NCBI RefSeq assembly: GCF_000956465.1
Contig: NZ_JYJA01000022.1
Coordinates: 1 to 64,000, forward strand
Source of the DNA: Microbacterium trichothecenolyticum
GTDB lineage: Bacteria; Actinomycetota; Actinomycetes; Actinomycetales; Microbacteriaceae
Direction of reading: 5' to 3'
DNA: 64,000 nt
Under the pieces are notes generated by a model, which ran no database searches, was not told where the DNA came from, and saw nothing but the letters and a program-made list of their open reading frames with translations. The translations under genes and the position numbers were made by a program. Of this stretch, positions 27,057 to 36,265 are shown in pieces; positions within the stretch are counted from its first letter, which is position 1; the number at the start of each line of letters is the position of its first letter.

Positions 27057-28112
27057 GTGACACCGACAGCGCCGGGCTCGCACATCGCGGGCAAGCTGGG
27101 CCTCAGCGACCGCATCTTCGCGGGCGCGCGATCGCGCGGCCTGCTCAAGACCGTCGAGGCGGGGCTCAAGCGCGTCGACAGCGCCCTCGAGCGCGAGCTG
27201 CGCGTGGCCGACACGCTCGCCGACGCGACGAGCCGCTATCTGTACGACGCCGGCGGCAAGCGCATCCGCCCGATGCTGGCGCTGTTGACCGCCCAGCTCG
27301 GCGACGGCGCCACCGATGCGGTGATCGACGCCGCGACCGCGCTCGAGATGACGCATCTCGGATCCTTGTACCACGACGACGTGATGGATGCTGCCGACAA
27401 GCGTCGCGGTGTTCCCAGTGCGCACGCGGTGTGGGGCAACAACGTCGCGATCCTCACCGGCGACCTGCTGTTCTCCCGCGCGAGCCAGATCATGGCGCGC
27501 CACGGTGAGGACGCCATCCGGCTGCAGGCCGACACGTTCGAGCGGCTCGTGCTCGGGCAGATGCACGAGACGGTCGGCCCGTCCGACGACGACGACCGCG
27601 TCGCGTTCTACCTCCAGGTGCTCTCCGACAAGACGGGTTCGCTCATCGCGGCGGCCGCGCAGTCGGGCATCGTCTTCTCCAACGGGCCCAAGCAGTTCGA
27701 GCAGGCGATGGTGACGTTCGGCGAGAAGGCCGGTGTCGCGTTCCAGCTGCTCGACGACGTCATCGACCTGTCGGCCGACCCCGACGAGACCGGCAAGGTG
27801 CCCGGCACCGACCTGCGGGCCGGCGTGCCGACCATGCCGTACCTCGTTCTCGGGCAGCGGACCGATGCCGCCTCCGTCGACCTGCGCACACGCATCGACG
27901 AGGGCGTGGCGCGCATCGCCGACGGGGCCGATCCCGCGATCCTCGACGACCCGCTCGCGCAGCTGCGCGACCACGAGGCCACCCAGGCGACCCTCGACCT
28001 CGCCAACGCGTGGTCGACCGAGGCGATCGAGGCGCTCGCGCCGCTGCCCGACGGCGCGGTGCGGGAGGCCCTCACCCGCTTCGCCCAGGCCGTCGCCGAC
28101 CGCTCAAGTTGA
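27057..28112 (+). CDS. Long-chain polyprenyl diphosphate synthase
   Basis: Trans-isoprenyl diphosphate synthase, 351 residues. First Asp-rich motif YHDDVMDAADKRRG and second LLDDVIDLSADPDETGK, both intact; the residues before the first motif (MTHLGSLYH) are small/aliphatic, as in long-chain enzymes. Next to menG it most likely makes the octa- to decaprenyl side chain of menaquinone (hepta/octaprenyl-type, IspB-like). The GTG start is 6 bases after a TAGGCT hexamer (27045-27050), again leaderless. Exact chain length cannot be read from sequence. Confidence 0.92.
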   Translation: MTPTAPGSHIAGKLGLSDRIFAGARSRGLLKTVEAGLKRVDSALERELRVADTLADATSRYLYDAGGKRIRPMLALLTAQLGDGATDAVIDAATALEMTHLGSLYHDDVMDAADKRRGVPSAHAVWGNNVAILTGDLLFSRASQIMARHGEDAIRLQADTFERLVLGQMHETVGPSDDDDRVAFYLQVLSDKTGSLIAAAAQSGIVFSNGPKQFEQAMVTFGEKAGVAFQLLDDVIDLSADPDETGKVPGTDLRAGVPTMPYLVLGQRTDAASVDLRTRIDEGVARIADGADPAILDDPLAQLRDHEATQATLDLANAWSTEAIEALAPLPDGAVREALTRFAQAVADRSS

Positions 28113-28199
28113 TCCCCGTCCGAGTTCTTCTCCGCCTCCGGCATCCCGGCCGTTGAGCGAGCGATGAACGAGCGAGACGAAACGCCCGAAAGGACCACC

Positions 28200-29582
28200 A
28201 TGACCAAGCTCCGATTGGCGATCGTCGGCGCAGGACCGGCGGGCATCTACGCCGCCGACATCCTGCTGAAGGCCGAGCGCAAGTTCGACGTGTCGATCGA
28301 CCTGTTCGAGCAGCTGCCCGCGCCGTACGGGCTGGTCCGCTACGGCGTCGCCCCCGACCACCCCCGCATCAAGGGCATCATCACGGCCCTGCGGGAGGTG
28401 CTCGATCGCGGCGACATCCGCATCTTCGGCAACGTGCGCTTCGGCGAGGACATCACCCTCGACGACCTCAAGCGCCACTACAACGCGGTCATCTTCGCCA
28501 CCGGCGCGATCCGCGACACCGATCTCGACATCCCCGGTATCGACGCGGTCGGCTCGTACGGTGCCGCCGACTTCGTGAGCTGGTTCGACGGGCACCCGGA
28601 TGTGCCGCGCGAGTGGCCGCTGGAGGCAGCATCCGTCGCCGTCATCGGCAACGGCAACGTCGCGCTCGATGTGTCGCGCATGCTGGCCAAGCACGCCGAG
28701 GACCTGTTGCCGACCGAGATCCCCGACAACGTCCACCGGGGCCTGGTCGCCTCGAAAGTGACCGACGTGCACGTGTTCGGCCGTCGCGGACCCGCGAACG
28801 TGAAGTTCACCCCGCTCGAGCTCCGTGAGCTGGGCGAGCTGCGCGACGTCGACATGGTCGTGTACGACGAGGACTTCGACTACGACGACGCGGCCCGCGC
28901 CGCCATCGCGAGCAACAAGCAGGTCATGGTCATCGACCGCGTGCTGCAGTCCTGGCGCAAGCGCGACTCGGTCAACAACGCCGGCGGCTCCGCGTCGCGC
29001 CGGCTGCACCTGCACTTCTACGCCAAGCCGATCGAGGTGAAGACGGATGCCTCCGGCCGCGTGTCAGCTCTCGTCTACGAGCGCACGCGTCCCGACGGGG
29101 AGGGCGGTGTCGTCGGCACCGGCGAGCTGCGCGAGGTGCCGATCCAGGCGCTGTACCGCGCCGTCGGATACTTCGGATCGCCGCTGCCGGGGGTGCCCTT
29201 CGACAAGCGCCACGGCGTCATCCCGAACCGCGAGGGCCAGGTGCTGAGCAAGGACTCGAACCAGCGCGTCAACGGCGTGTACGCCACCGGCTGGATCAAG
29301 CGCGGCCCGGTGGGCCTCATCGGCCACACGAAGTCCGACGCGATGGAGACGATCCGTCACCTCATCAACGACCAGGGCACGTGGTGGCAGCCTGCCGACC
29401 CGTCGGAGGCCGCCATCCCCGCACTTCTCGCCGAGCGCGGCGTGGCCTGGACCGACCTCGACGGCTGGCACCGCCTCGACGAGCACGAGATGGCCCTGGG
29501 CGCACCGCACGAGCGGGCGCGCATCAAGGTCGTGCCCCGCGACGAGATGGTCACGATCTCCCGCAGCACCCCCGATCGTTGA
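28200..29582 (+). CDS. fprA: FprA-type ferredoxin/adrenodoxin-NADP reductase
   Basis: 460-residue flavoprotein moving electrons between NADP(H) and ferredoxin. FAD-binding IVGAGPAGIYAADILL at the N-terminus, the family stretch PAPYGLVRYGVAPDHPRIKGI, NADP-binding VIGNGNVALDVSRML, and the C-terminal GWIKRGPVGLIGHTKSDAMET typical of mammalian adrenodoxin-reductase-like FprA. I chose the ATG at 28200 with AAAGGA upstream; an earlier in-frame ATG at 28164 has no SD. No ferredoxin gene is adjacent. Confidence 0.93.
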   Translation: MTKLRLAIVGAGPAGIYAADILLKAERKFDVSIDLFEQLPAPYGLVRYGVAPDHPRIKGIITALREVLDRGDIRIFGNVRFGEDITLDDLKRHYNAVIFATGAIRDTDLDIPGIDAVGSYGAADFVSWFDGHPDVPREWPLEAASVAVIGNGNVALDVSRMLAKHAEDLLPTEIPDNVHRGLVASKVTDVHVFGRRGPANVKFTPLELRELGELRDVDMVVYDEDFDYDDAARAAIASNKQVMVIDRVLQSWRKRDSVNNAGGSASRRLHLHFYAKPIEVKTDASGRVSALVYERTRPDGEGGVVGTGELREVPIQALYRAVGYFGSPLPGVPFDKRHGVIPNREGQVLSKDSNQRVNGVYATGWIKRGPVGLIGHTKSDAMETIRHLINDQGTWWQPADPSEAAIPALLAERGVAWTDLDGWHRLDEHEMALGAPHERARIKVVPRDEMVTISRSTPDR

Positions 29583-29614
29583 GCTCGTCGGGACGCCGCC
29601 CCTAGGCTGAGGGC

Positions 29615-30706
29615 ATGGCCGGGCCATCCCTCACCTGGGTCCCCGACATCCTGGGGGAGCCGTTCGAGCAGCTGACGCTGCCGCTCGGCCTGGACGGCGA
29701 GCACGGGCCGCTGGTCGCGACGCTGGTGCGCAGCATCCCGAATCCGCTCCTGACGCTGTTCGCGCCGCTGCGCGAGGTCGACGTGCTCTACGTGCACGGC
29801 TGGTCGGACTACTTCTTCCAGCGGGACCTCGCGCGGTTCTGGACGGGGCGCGGTGCGCGCTTCTACGCGCTCGATCTGCGTCGCTACGGGCGAAGCCTCA
29901 GGGACGGGCAGGCGCCCGGGTACGTCGACTCCCTCGAGGACTACGACGTCGACATCGCGGCCGCGCTGCACGCGATGGGACACGCCGCGGATCCAGCCGG
30001 ACAAGCATCGCCCTCCGAACCGGACACGCGCGGCGGCCACCGCAAGCTCGTCCTGATGGGCCACTCGACCGGAGGCCTCACACTCACGCTCTGGGCGGCT
30101 CGGCACCCCGGCCGCGCGCACGCGATCGTGCTCAACAGCCCGTGGCTCGAGCTCCAGCTGGGCACATTGGGTCGCCAGGCACTGGCACCGCTGGTGGACA
30201 TGCGGGCGAGGCTCGACCCGCGCGGAACGCAGCCCGCCGTCGACTTCGGGTTCTACACGCGCGCGCAGCACGAGATCGGCACGCTGCCGCATGACGATCA
30301 CCGCGCCGTCTGGCGGCCCGACCGGGGATTCCCGACGGCGCCGGGGTGGTTGTCGGCCGTCATGGAGGGGCACCGCCGCATCGCGGCCGGCGTCGACGTG
30401 GCATGCCCGGCGCTGGTGCTGCTGTCGGTGGCCTCGACGACGCCGCTGTCGTGGAAGGAGTCCATGACGTCGACGGACTCCGTGCTCGTGGTCGACGACA
30501 TCGCCCGCGCCGCGACCCGCATCGGCGGGCTCGTCACGATCGCCCGCGTCGAGGGTGCGATCCACGACGTCTTCCTCTCGCGCCCCGCCCCTCGCGCGAT
30601 CGCGTACGATGCTCTCGACCGCTGGGCTCGCGCGTACGTCGTACCGGACGAAAATGTCCCCCGAAGAGGGGACAGCGCTCTTGTGGACAGTCGGGTTAAG
30701 CTGTAG
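29615..30706 (+). CDS. Alpha/beta hydrolase
   Basis: 363 residues, serine-hydrolase fold close to the S33/lysophospholipase-like group. Nucleophile elbow GHSTGGLTLTLWAARHPGRAH (Ser about 150), oxyanion region YVHGWSDYFFQ, and a late catalytic His in EGAIHDVFLS. The ATG is 6 bases after TAGGCT, probably leaderless. The last 15 or so residues run through the candidate small-RNA promoter region. Substrate unknown; ester or monoacylglycerol hydrolysis is a guess from the fold. Confidence 0.85.
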   Translation: MAGPSLTWVPDILGEPFEQLTLPLGLDGEHGPLVATLVRSIPNPLLTLFAPLREVDVLYVHGWSDYFFQRDLARFWTGRGARFYALDLRRYGRSLRDGQAPGYVDSLEDYDVDIAAALHAMGHAADPAGQASPSEPDTRGGHRKLVLMGHSTGGLTLTLWAARHPGRAHAIVLNSPWLELQLGTLGRQALAPLVDMRARLDPRGTQPAVDFGFYTRAQHEIGTLPHDDHRAVWRPDRGFPTAPGWLSAVMEGHRRIAAGVDVACPALVLLSVASTTPLSWKESMTSTDSVLVVDDIARAATRIGGLVTIARVEGAIHDVFLSRPAPRAIAYDALDRWARAYVVPDENVPRRGDSALVDSRVKL

Positions 30707-30846
30707 GGGAGATGTCCCCAGCATCTCAGGGAAGGCCCTCCCCAAGAATCCTTCCCATCCGTCGTCACGCGCCGCTAACCGGGGGGTTGGTTGTGCGAGA
30801 GCAGACGACGACAGGCCCCGGGTGTCCCCAGCACCCGGGGCCTTTA
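30681..30846 (+). ncRNA. Candidate structured small RNA with strong terminator
   Basis: About 140 bases between convergent genes. Visible: a possible -10 (TAAGCT, 30697-30702); hairpin gagatg/catctc (30709-30714 with 30722-30727); gggaaggccctccc; a long-range pair cgtcgtc/gacgacg (30760-30766 with 30804-30810) closing an aacc-gggg-ggtt hairpin; and a 12-bp perfect terminator stem (30813-30824 with 30832-30843) followed by TTTA. No ORF fits. It is not recognisable as tmRNA, SRP RNA or RNase P RNA. It might be only a long 3' UTR of the hydrolase gene. Confidence 0.45.
30813..30846 (+). terminator. Rho-independent terminator
   Basis: A perfect 12-bp GC-rich stem (aggccccgggtg with its complement), a 7-base loop and TTTA. 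It faces the end of the convergent membrane-protein gene at 30866 and could stop transcription from both sides. Confidence 0.85.
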
Positions 30847-30865
30847 TCGTTCCCGGCCGCGTCGG

Positions 30866-31342
30866 TCACTCCGCGCGGCGGGCGAGCACGCGCACGAGAA
30901 GGACGTAGGTCGTGAGCGAGAGGACGTACCCGAGCAGGTACACGACGAGCTCCTGCGCGACGAAGCGGCTGTAGTCGAGTGCTCCTTCGGCGACCGCCGG
31001 CGAGCTCTGGCTCAGCAGGTACGCGGCCGTCTGGCCGGCGGCCAGGATCGCCAGCAGCGCCAGCACGGCGAGGAGCGCGAGCCAGATGCGGCTGCGCCAC
31101 ACCCGGCCGGCCGCGGCCATCGCGGTCGTCGACGTCCAGTCCGGCACCTCGGGGTCGAGCCACCCGTTCACCCGGGGGATCAGGATGACCGCTGCGATGA
31201 ACGCGGCGTTGAGGATCGCGGTGCCGACACCGGCTGCTGAGCCCCCGTCGACGTCGCTGCGCACGAGCGAGGGGATGAGGAGGACGACCAGCACCGGCAG
31301 CGTCGCGACGACGGCCGACAACACGGCCCGGAGGAAGCGCAT
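30866..31342 (-). CDS. Hypothetical membrane protein
   Basis: 158 residues with about four membrane helices (near 5-25, 42-60, 85-110 and 130-152). The second loop carries PRVNGWLDPEVPDW. No catalytic motif and no family recognised. It is divergent from the MalY-like gene, with 47 bases between starts. Confidence 0.65.
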   Translation of the reverse strand: MRFLRAVLSAVVATLPVLVVLLIPSLVRSDVDGGSAAGVGTAILNAAFIAAVILIPRVNGWLDPEVPDWTSTTAMAAAGRVWRSRIWLALLAVLALLAILAAGQTAAYLLSQSSPAVAEGALDYSRFVAQELVVYLLGYVLSLTTYVLLVRVLARRAE

Positions 31343-31389
31343 GGCCCGAGTGTAGGGTCAGTCTCCACCGCGATTGAGGAGCGACGACG

Positions 31390-32547
31390 ATGCCCATCAC
31401 CCCCACGTCGGCCGACGCCATGGAGACTCTCCGCCGACGCACGAGCGAGAAGTGGGGCGTCTACGCCGACGACGTGCTGCCGATGTTCGTCGCCGAGATG
31501 GACTTCCCGCTGGCGCCGGCGATCAGGAGGGCGTTGCACGAGGCGATCGACCTGGGGGACACCGGGTACGTCAATCCACTGGATCCCGGGGCTCGGAAGG
31601 CGTTCCGAGACTACGCCGCGGCCGCGTGGGGATGGGAGCCGGATATCGAGCGGATGGGCATCACGACCGATGTCAGCGTCGTGATCGTGGAGTCGCTGCG
31701 CCGGCTGATCGAGCCCGGCGAGGGGGTCGTGATCACGCCGCCGATCTATCCGCCGTTCTACGACCTCGTCCCCGAGGCAGGCGGAGTCGTCGCCGAAGTG
31801 CCGCTGCACGACGACGGATCTTCGTACGCGCTCGACCTCGAGGGCATCGACCGGGAGCTGGCCGCGGGCGCGAAGGGCGTACTGCTGTGCAGCCCGCACA
31901 ACCCCGTCGGGCTGGTCCACGACCGGGCGACCCTCGAAGAGCTCTCCCGCATCGTCGCGCGCCACAAGGGGTTCGTCATCTCGGACGAGATCCACGCACC
32001 GCTGACCCATCACGGCGTGGAGTTCACGCCGTACCTCACCGTCTCGGAGGAGGCGCGGGCCCACGGGATCGCCGCCGAGTCGGCAAGCAAGGCGTTCAAC
32101 CTCGCCGGGCTCAAGACCGCGCTGTTCGTGTCGGAGTCGGACCGCATGACCGACCTCATCCGCTCGCTGCCGGAGGAGGTCACTTTCCGGGCGGGGCAGT
32201 TCGGGCTGATCGCGACGCGGGAAGGGTTCGCCCACAGCCGCGACTGGCTCGACGGCACGATCGCCGCGGTGCAGCGCAATGCCGACCTTCTCCAGGCCGA
32301 ACTCGCCGCTCGTCTGCCCGCGGTGCGACTTCGGCGTCCCTCGGCGAGTTACCTCGCGTGGCTGGACATGTCCGCTCTGGGCTGGGGAGACGACCCCGCC
32401 GTCCTCGCCGAACAGCACGCACGTGTGGCGCTGTCGAGCGGACCGAGGTTCGGTCGGCAGGGCGCGGGGCATGCGCGGATGAACCTCGCCTGCGCGCCCG
32501 AAACGATCACCGAGGCGGTGCGGCGGCTCGCGAGCGTGACAGGCTGA
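31390..32547 (+). CDS. MalY/PatB-type PLP-dependent C-S lyase
   Basis: 385 residues, fold-type I aminotransferase of the MalY/PatB group, which cleaves cystathionine or cysteine conjugates. Visible: N-terminal RRTSEKWGVYADDVLPMFVAEMDF, cofactor region TTDVSVVIVES, CSPHNPVG, ISDEIHAPL (Asp and the substrate-side residues), ESASKAFNLAGLK with the PLP lysine, and the C-terminal arginine in GHARMNLACAPE. E. coli MalY also represses the maltose regulon. Its closeness to the mal operon here is suggestive but nothing more. SD GAGGAG is about 12 bases upstream. Confidence 0.88.
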   Translation: MPITPTSADAMETLRRRTSEKWGVYADDVLPMFVAEMDFPLAPAIRRALHEAIDLGDTGYVNPLDPGARKAFRDYAAAAWGWEPDIERMGITTDVSVVIVESLRRLIEPGEGVVITPPIYPPFYDLVPEAGGVVAEVPLHDDGSSYALDLEGIDRELAAGAKGVLLCSPHNPVGLVHDRATLEELSRIVARHKGFVISDEIHAPLTHHGVEFTPYLTVSEEARAHGIAAESASKAFNLAGLKTALFVSESDRMTDLIRSLPEEVTFRAGQFGLIATREGFAHSRDWLDGTIAAVQRNADLLQAELAARLPAVRLRRPSASYLAWLDMSALGWGDDPAVLAEQHARVALSSGPRFGRQGAGHARMNLACAPETITEAVRRLASVTG

Positions 32548-32578
32548 AGCGGAGCCCCAGCCCCATCAGGGACCAGCG

Positions 32579-33067
32579 CTACCGGTAGTTGACGAACTGG
32601 AGATCGACGTCGAGGTCCGCCGCCTTCAGCAGGCGCTGCACCTCCTGCAGGTCGTCGCGGGACTTCGACTGCACGCGCAGCTCGTCACCCTGGATCTGCG
32701 ACTTCACCGACTTCGGACCCTCGTCCCGGATGATCTTGGAGATCTTCTTCGCGTTCTCGGACGAGATGCCGTCCTTGATCGTCGAGACGATGCGGTACTC
32801 CTTGCCGCTGGCGAAGGGCTCGCCCGACTCGAGGCTCTTCAGCGAGATGCCGCGCTTGATGAGCTTCGACTGGAAGACGTCGAGAACCGCCTTCGCGCGA
32901 TCCTCGGTGCTGGCCTTGATGAGCACGGACTCGCCGCTCCACTCGACGGACGCCCCGGTGCCCTTGAAGTCGTAGCGCTGCTCGATCTCTTTGCGGGCCT
33001 GGTTGAGGGCGTTCTCCGCCTCCTGGTGGTCGACCTTGCTGACGATGTCGAACGAAGAATCTGCCAT
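32579..33067 (-). CDS. yajQ: YajQ-family nucleotide-binding protein
   Basis: 162 residues, full length for the family, with two ferredoxin-like repeats. N-terminal [20 protein letters not shown] and the stretches [54 protein letters not shown] and FVNYR at the end are diagnostic. Relatives bind nucleotides or c-di-GMP and RNA; the role in Actinobacteria is not settled. It is divergent from malE; the 265-base gap holds the mal operators. Confidence 0.93.
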   Translation of the reverse strand: MADSSFDIVSKVDHQEAENALNQARKEIEQRYDFKGTGASVEWSGESVLIKASTEDRAKAVLDVFQSKLIKRGISLKSLESGEPFASGKEYRIVSTIKDGISSENAKKISKIIRDEGPKSVKSQIQGDELRVQSKSRDDLQEVQRLLKAADLDVDLQFVNYR

Positions 33068-33118
33068 GGCCGGAAGTCTATCGGCGGCTGTCGCGCGGCG
33101 CGGGAGAACGGACGCCGC

Positions 33119-33248
33119 TGCAAGCGGTTCCCGTCGCCGTCAGGTGTGCAAGCGATTCCACGCAGACGCTGAAAGTCACGGCGAGGTATCGATCCGATCC
33201 CGGTGTTGCCATATGGCGTCTGCTGAGTTACAAATGTAAGCGCTTGCA
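33119..33248 (+). promoter_or_regulatory. Three LacI-type (MalR-like) operators upstream of malE
   Basis: Three sites share TGCAAGCG followed by a weaker mirrored half: 33119-33132 (tgcaagcggttccc), 33147-33160 (tgcaagcgattcca) and the near-perfect palindrome 33235-33248 (tgtaagcgcttgca). The CG-centred 14-mer is the classic LacI/GalR family operator. They lie between yajQ and malE and should repress malEFG without maltodextrin. The regulator gene is not in the window. Confidence 0.8.
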
Positions 33249-33332
33249 TTTCGCAGGTATGAGTCGAACCCGCACCGTCGCGACCGACAGTGCGGCCGGA
33301 CTCACTCAGCACTCCAGAGAGGCACTGCACCG

Positions 33333-34562
33333 ATGAAGGTGAACAAGAAGAGCTGGCTCGCGCTCGGCGGTCTCGCCGTCGCGTCGATCGTCCTCGCGGG
33401 CTGCGCGGGCAGCGGTGACAACACCGGTTCGAGCGACGAGGGCGACGCCACGTCGACCCTGACCGTCTGGGTCGACTCCGAGCGCGTCGACGCGCTGAAG
33501 GGCGCCGCCGACGCGTACAGCGAGAAGACCGGCGTCAAGGTCGACCTGGTGGGCAAGGACACCGGCAAGATCAAGGACGACTTCATCCAGCAGGCCCCGA
33601 CGGGCAAGGGCCCGGACGTGGTGATGGGCGCCCACGACTGGCTCGGCGAGCTGTCGACCAACGGCGTCGTGGCGCCGATCGAGCTCGGCGACACCGCCGG
33701 TGACTACCTCCCGGTCGCGCTGCAGGCCTCGACCTACGAGGGCACCACCTACATGCTTCCGTACGCGGTCGAGAACATCGCCATCCTGCGCAACGCCGAC
33801 ATCATCCCCGAGCCGGCCACGAGCTTCGACGACATGATCGCGAAGGGCCAGGCCGCCGGCCTCACCACCCCGTTCGTCGTGCAGCAGGGTGTCGAGGGCG
33901 ACCCGTACCACCTCTACCCGTTCCAGACCGCGTTCGGCGCTCCCGTGTTCGGCACCGACGCCGAGGGGAACTACGATCCGGCCGACCTGCAGATCGGCAA
34001 CGAGGGCGGCTTCCAGTTCGCCAGCTGGCTCGGCGCGCAGGGTGTCGCGGGCAATTTCAACACCGACGTCGACGGCGACATCGCCAAGACCAAGTTCCTC
34101 GAGGGTGAGGCGGCCTTCTGGCTCACCGGCCCGTGGAACGTCGGCGCCGCGACCGATGCCGGTATCAACGTGGCGATCGACCCGATCGCGAGCCCGACCG
34201 GTGCCCCCGCCCAGCCGTTCGCGGGCGTGAAGGGCTTCTTCGTGAGCGCCGAGTCCGACAACAAGGTCGCCGCGAACGACTTCCTCGTCAACTACATCGG
34301 CACCGAGGATGTTCAGCTCGAGCTCTTCAAGGCCGGCAACGTGCTGCCCGCCCTGACTGCTGCTGCCGACACCGCTGCCGCCGACCCCATCATCGCCGGT
34401 TTCCAGACCGTCGGTGCCGACGCCGTTCCGATGCCCGCCATCCCGGCGATGGGTGCCGTGTGGCAGTACTGGGGCATCGCCGAGGCCGCGATCATCAATG
34501 GCGCCGACCCGACGGCGACGTGGCAGAAGCTCACCGACGACGTGAGCGCAGCCATCAAGTAA
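33333..34562 (+). CDS. malE: Maltose/maltodextrin-binding lipoprotein
   Basis: 409 residues, extracellular solute-binding protein of the MalE type. Signal with lipobox VLAGC (Cys24), then a Ser/Asp-rich tether; LTVWVDSERVDALKGAADAYSEKTGVKVDLV is the N-terminal lobe start, with DVVMGAHDWLGEL, LPYAVENIAILRN, FLEGEAAFWLTGPWN and GVKGFFVSAESDNK all characteristic of maltose binders. First gene of malE-malF-malG-glycosidase, downstream of three LacI-type operators. The mature protein is tethered to the outer face of the membrane. Confidence 0.94.
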   Translation: MKVNKKSWLALGGLAVASIVLAGCAGSGDNTGSSDEGDATSTLTVWVDSERVDALKGAADAYSEKTGVKVDLVGKDTGKIKDDFIQQAPTGKGPDVVMGAHDWLGELSTNGVVAPIELGDTAGDYLPVALQASTYEGTTYMLPYAVENIAILRNADIIPEPATSFDDMIAKGQAAGLTTPFVVQQGVEGDPYHLYPFQTAFGAPVFGTDAEGNYDPADLQIGNEGGFQFASWLGAQGVAGNFNTDVDGDIAKTKFLEGEAAFWLTGPWNVGAATDAGINVAIDPIASPTGAPAQPFAGVKGFFVSAESDNKVAANDFLVNYIGTEDVQLELFKAGNVLPALTAAADTAAADPIIAGFQTVGADAVPMPAIPAMGAVWQYWGIAEAAIINGADPTATWQKLTDDVSAAIK

Positions 34563-34591
34563 CACCCTGCGGTCCCAGGACCGTGACAGGC

Positions 34592-34625
34592 GACCGGGAC
34601 GGATGTCGAGGCATCCGTCCCGGTC
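34592..34625 (+). promoter_or_regulatory. Intercistronic hairpin between malE and malF
   Basis: A perfect 14-bp stem (34592-34605 with 34612-34625, gaccgggacggatg and its complement) and a 6-base loop, in the 82-base gap of the operon, with no T tract. Such hairpins protect the upstream message and lower downstream expression, which would give more MalE than permease. The role is inferred from position. Confidence 0.7.
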
Positions 34626-34644
34626 CCGATGATGAGGATGATCG

Positions 34645-36264
34645 ATGACCGATACTCTCTCGACCGCGACTGACGAGAAGGTCCCGCCGCAGACGCCCCG
34701 GCAGCGCAGCGCTGCCCGCACGGCGGATGCCGCCGGCGGCCGGCTGCGCTGGATCGTGCTCAAGATCGTGATGCTGGCGATCGTGGACGCCGTCGCGCTG
34801 TACGCCGTCTTCGTCCTCTTCCTTCACAACGAGTGGCTCGTCCTCACCCTGGTGACGGCCGTGACGATCCTCGTCAATTGGATCTACTTCTCTCGCAAGC
34901 AGATCCCCGGGAAGTACCTGACCCCCGGCATCATCCTGCTGGTCGTCTTTCAGATCTTCACCCTCAGCTACACCGCCTACATCGGGCTGACCAACTACGG
35001 AACCGGCCACAACGGCTCCAAGGATCAGGCGATCGCGTCCCTCATGCGATCCTCGCTCGTCCGCGTCGAGGACTCGCCGACGTTCGACGTGACCGTCGTC
35101 GAGCGCGTCGGCGAGCTCGGCCTGCTGGTGACCGACCCCACCGACGGCGAAGCGTCGCTCGGCACCAACCAGAAGCCGCTCGAGTCCGTCGACGCCACGA
35201 TGGACGGCGGCAAGGCCGTCGCGGTGGATGGCTGGACCACGCTCACCTTCGCGGACGTGCTCGCCCGCAGCAACGAGGTCGAAGAGCTCGCGGTGCCGTA
35301 CAGCGACGACCCCAATGACGGGGCCATCCGCACGCAGGACGGTCAGAAGGGCTACCTGTACACCTCCACTCTCGTGTACGACGCCGCCGCCGACACGATG
35401 ACCGACACCGCCACCGGCACCGTCTACACCGACTCCGGCGAGGGCGCCTTCACCTCCGAGTCCGGTGAGCAGCTGCTGCCCGGCTGGCAGGTCTTCGTCG
35501 GCTTCGACAACTTCGTGCGCGCCCTGACCGACACGACGATCCGCGGCCCGCTCCTGGCGGTGACGGCATGGACGTTCGTGTTCGCCATCGTCTCGGTGGC
35601 CACGACCTTCTTCCTCGGCCTGCTGCTCGCAATGCTGTTCCAGAACAAGCGCATGCGGTTCAAGAACGGGTATCGGATCATGCTGATCCTGCCCTACGCG
35701 TTCCCGGCGTTCCTGTCGGCCCTCATCTGGGCGGGCATGATGAACAAGAGCTTCGGCTTCATCAACCAGGTGCTCCTGGGCGGTGCCGAGATCGGCTGGC
35801 TGACCGACCCGTGGATCGCGAAGTTCTCGGTCCTGCTCGTCAACCTCTGGCTCGGTTTCCCCTACATGTTCCTCGTGTGCATGGGGGCCCTTCAGGGCAT
35901 CCCCGAGGAGGTCAACGAAGCCGGTGTCATGGACGGCGCGAGCCCCTGGCAGATCTTCCGTCGCATCAAGCTGCCGCTGCTGCTCGTGACGGTGGCGCCC
36001 CTGTTGATCGCGTCGTTCGCCTTCAACTTCAACAACTTCAACCTGATCTACATGCTCACCGGCGGCGGGCCGCGATTCGAGGACACGGCGATACCGGCCG
36101 GGCACACCGACCTGTTGATCTCGATGGTCTACAAGGTCGCGTTCACCGGGCAGAACCGCGACTACGGCCTCGCCTCGGCGTTCACGATCCTGATCTTCAT
36201 CGTGGTCGCGGTGATCGCTGTGATCAGTTTCCGCAAGACCAAGGCCCTCGAGGAGCTGAACTGA
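34645..36264 (+). CDS. malF: Maltose/maltodextrin ABC permease, MalF
   Basis: 539 residues. Cytoplasmic basic N-terminus, early helices (about 32-100), a large extracytoplasmic domain (about 110-290) equivalent to the MalF P2 loop that contacts the binding protein, then the permease core with the EAA loop EEVNEAGVMDGASPWQIFRRIKLPLL and a conserved GGGPRFEDTA segment. It pairs with MalG one base downstream. No mal-specific ATPase gene is in the window, so a shared MsmK/MsiK-type ATPase elsewhere is likely, as in other Actinobacteria. Confidence 0.94.
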   Translation: MTDTLSTATDEKVPPQTPRQRSAARTADAAGGRLRWIVLKIVMLAIVDAVALYAVFVLFLHNEWLVLTLVTAVTILVNWIYFSRKQIPGKYLTPGIILLVVFQIFTLSYTAYIGLTNYGTGHNGSKDQAIASLMRSSLVRVEDSPTFDVTVVERVGELGLLVTDPTDGEASLGTNQKPLESVDATMDGGKAVAVDGWTTLTFADVLARSNEVEELAVPYSDDPNDGAIRTQDGQKGYLYTSTLVYDAAADTMTDTATGTVYTDSGEGAFTSESGEQLLPGWQVFVGFDNFVRALTDTTIRGPLLAVTAWTFVFAIVSVATTFFLGLLLAMLFQNKRMRFKNGYRIMLILPYAFPAFLSALIWAGMMNKSFGFINQVLLGGAEIGWLTDPWIAKFSVLLVNLWLGFPYMFLVCMGALQGIPEEVNEAGVMDGASPWQIFRRIKLPLLLVTVAPLLIASFAFNFNNFNLIYMLTGGGPRFEDTAIPAGHTDLLISMVYKVAFTGQNRDYGLASAFTILIFIVVAVIAVISFRKTKALEELN

Positions 36265-36265
36265 C

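Noticed and set aside
30681..30846. tmRNA, SRP RNA or 6C RNA
   Set aside because: No tmRNA or SRP signature; only one short C-rich loop on the opposite strand, whereas 6C RNAs have two.
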